The position numbers and the translations under genes are program-made. Shown here in pieces: positions 62,905-64,000 of a stretch of DNA of 64,000 nucleotides. The stretch lies in assembly GCF_030908405.1 (NCBI RefSeq), contig NZ_CP133089.1:1550001-1614000 (forward strand), given 5' to 3'. The notes under the pieces were generated by a model. That model saw nothing but the letters and a program-made list of their open reading frames with translations. It was not told the DNA's origin and did no database searches. Source of the DNA: Aminobacterium sp. MB27-C1 (GTDB lineage: Bacteria > Synergistota > Synergistia > Synergistales > Aminobacteriaceae). Position 1 is the stretch's first letter, and the number at the start of each line of letters is the position of its first letter.

Positions 62905-63939
62905 ATGCGTGCAGCTCTCGTGGGCTTTGGAGGCGTCGGAAAAGCTTTTGTTGAACTTTTAATTAAAAAGAAAAATTTCTTAAACAGCATTGGATTGACG
63001 CTTACTCTTAAGTCAGTAATAAAAAGTAAAGAAGGTATTTACAATCCTTCTGGAATAAACCTCGAGTGTCTTCTTGAACATGTAAATAACGGAAGTGCAC
63101 TCGAAGATTTTCCTGCAGAAGGGACAAAAGAAGAAACTTTTGAAAGCCTTATTGCCAGACGCGATGTAGACCTGCTCATAGAAGTAACCCCAACCAACAA
63201 TCTTACTGGAGAACCTGGGCTAACTCACATAAAAAGAGCTCTTCAGAGAAGCATTCATGTTGTAACAGCAAATAAAGGACCAGTCTTGCTCGCTTATAAA
63301 GAATTAAATGCTCTAGCTGCACAAAATTACGTTCAATTTGGAGTAGGATGCACCACAGGAGGGGCTTTGCCCACTATTTACGCTGGGTGTATCGACCTTG
63401 CCGGAGCAAAGATTTTATCTATAGAAGGAATTTTGAATGGCACTAGTAATTATATTTTAAGTGAAATGCAAGAAAGAAACTGCACCTATGACGAGGCTCT
63501 TGCTCATGCCCAAGAAATGGGTATAGCAGAAACAGATCCATCTCTTGATGTAGAGGGCTGGGACACGGCTACAAAGCTTGTTATTCTTACAAATATTCTT
63601 ATGTGTAAGGAGTACAAATTAAAAGATGTTAGTGTAGAAGGAATAACGAAGGTTTCATTTAAAGATATAGATAATGCACGCCAAGAAGGAAAGCGCCTCA
63701 AACTTATAGGCAAAACACTAGGAGGATGTTCAGATCTTTCACTGAGTGTAAAAGTTGAGGCTCTGAATTCTGACCATCCCCTCTATAACGTAAATGGAAC
63801 AAATAAAGCTGTTTGTTACAAGACTGATAGTCTTGGTGATTTAACACTCATAGGTGGTGCCTCTGGAACTATTCCTGCAGCTGCATCTATTCTTCGAGAT
63901 ATTATAAATATCCATAAAGGATATCAATTTGCACATTAA
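62905..63939 (+). CDS. hom: Homoserine dehydrogenase
   Basis: A 344-residue monofunctional enzyme: GFGGVGKAFVELL binds NAD(P), VTANKGPVLLAY and GCTTGGALPTIY, GILNGTSNYILSEM and AETDPSLDVEGWDTATKLVI define the catalytic domain. It reduces aspartate semialdehyde to homoserine for threonine and methionine synthesis. There is no ACT domain at the C-terminus, so it is probably not regulated by threonine through that route. A terminator follows directly. Confidence 0.93.
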   Translation: MRAALVGFGGVGKAFVELLIKKKNFLNSIGLTLTLKSVIKSKEGIYNPSGINLECLLEHVNNGSALEDFPAEGTKEETFESLIARRDVDLLIEVTPTNNLTGEPGLTHIKRALQRSIHVVTANKGPVLLAYKELNALAAQNYVQFGVGCTTGGALPTIYAGCIDLAGAKILSIEGILNGTSNYILSEMQERNCTYDEALAHAQEMGIAETDPSLDVEGWDTATKLVILTNILMCKEYKLKDVSVEGITKVSFKDIDNARQEGKRLKLIGKTLGGCSDLSLSVKVEALNSDHPLYNVNGTNKAVCYKTDSLGDLTLIGGASGTIPAAASILRDIINIHKGYQFAH

Positions 63940-63979
63940 AAACATCAGGACGAAATGATTGCCCCGTCCTGATGTTTTT
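63938..63979 (+). terminator. Intrinsic terminator after hom
   Basis: Stem AAAACATCAGGACG / CGTCCTGATGTTTT with T-run, just after the hom stop codon. Confidence 0.88.
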
Positions 63980-64000
63980 GAGTGGTTCGTCAGCTACTCA

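Noticed and set aside
1-64000. CRISPR arrays, insertion sequences, prophage or integron features
   Set aside because: No direct repeat arrays, transposase or integrase genes were found on either strand.

Overview
The window reads as chromosome of a low-GC, strictly anaerobic, amino-acid-fermenting bacterium, most likely a member of the Synergistota close to Aminobacterium (inference). Supporting signs are selenoprotein betaine/sarcosine reductase genes, a TrmD fused to a second SPOUT methyltransferase domain, SpoVS in a setting with no other sporulation gene, archaeal-type phosphoglycerate mutase, and many peptide or amino-acid-related accessory genes. No insertion sequence, prophage, CRISPR array or rRNA operon was seen. 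Genes are densely packed and usually end in clear intrinsic terminators. Layout: 1-7.4 kb holds a partial acyl-CoA synthetase (NDP-forming), a diverged RelA/SpoT-domain protein, a TPR membrane protein, a Mut7-C RNase-like protein and apgM with a PP-loop-like partner. 7.4-12.1 kb holds a tRNA-Leu with an AAG anticodon and the conserved ylxM-ffh-rpsP-khpA-rimM-trmD-rplS operon behind a consensus sigma-70 promoter. 12.2-24.3 kb is mixed housekeeping: LUD protein, asparaginase-like protein, TauE-type permease, YbaK, LysR, Xre and RpiR regulators, a radical SAM protein, aspS, hisS, spoVS. 24.4-37 kb holds tex, two HD-GYP proteins and one GGDEF protein (cyclic-di-GMP signalling), an RNA uracil methyltransferase and a molybdate/tungstate ABC transporter. 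37-42.8 kb holds an RND efflux pair and a HAD-NUDIX fusion. 42.9-49.1 kb is a betaine-utilisation block: BCCT transporter, selenoprotein component B gamma subunit, component B alpha subunit, and a NarL/NarX-type two-component system, with a terminator-like hairpin abutting the first reductase start codon. 49.2-54.8 kb holds a small molybdopterin oxidoreductase with two mini membrane haem-protein candidates, an ABC substrate-binding protein plus permease without an ATPase, and an NlpC/P60 hydrolase. 55-58.7 kb has two genes behind translation-coupled attenuators: an arylacetate-CoA ligase behind a leader peptide containing FFEYYY, and a lone trpB behind a leader peptide with three Trp codons. 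58.7-64 kb holds a LysR-YeiH pair, a 26-residue membrane peptide unit, an ADP-ribosylglycohydrolase-like protein, a split YeeE/YedE transporter and homoserine dehydrogenase. The most interesting points are: (1) the YeeE/YedE N-terminal half has an in-frame TGA exactly at the family's conserved cysteine, followed by a SECIS-like hairpin, so it is probably a selenocysteine-containing sulfur/selenium transporter; (2) the Phe/Tyr attenuator in front of the arylacetate-CoA ligase suggests that this gene is used to make aromatic amino acids from aryl acids rather than to degrade them, which matches the trpB behind a Trp attenuator as an indole-salvage gene; (3) the hairpin that both sequesters the ribosome site and resembles a terminator at the reductase operon.
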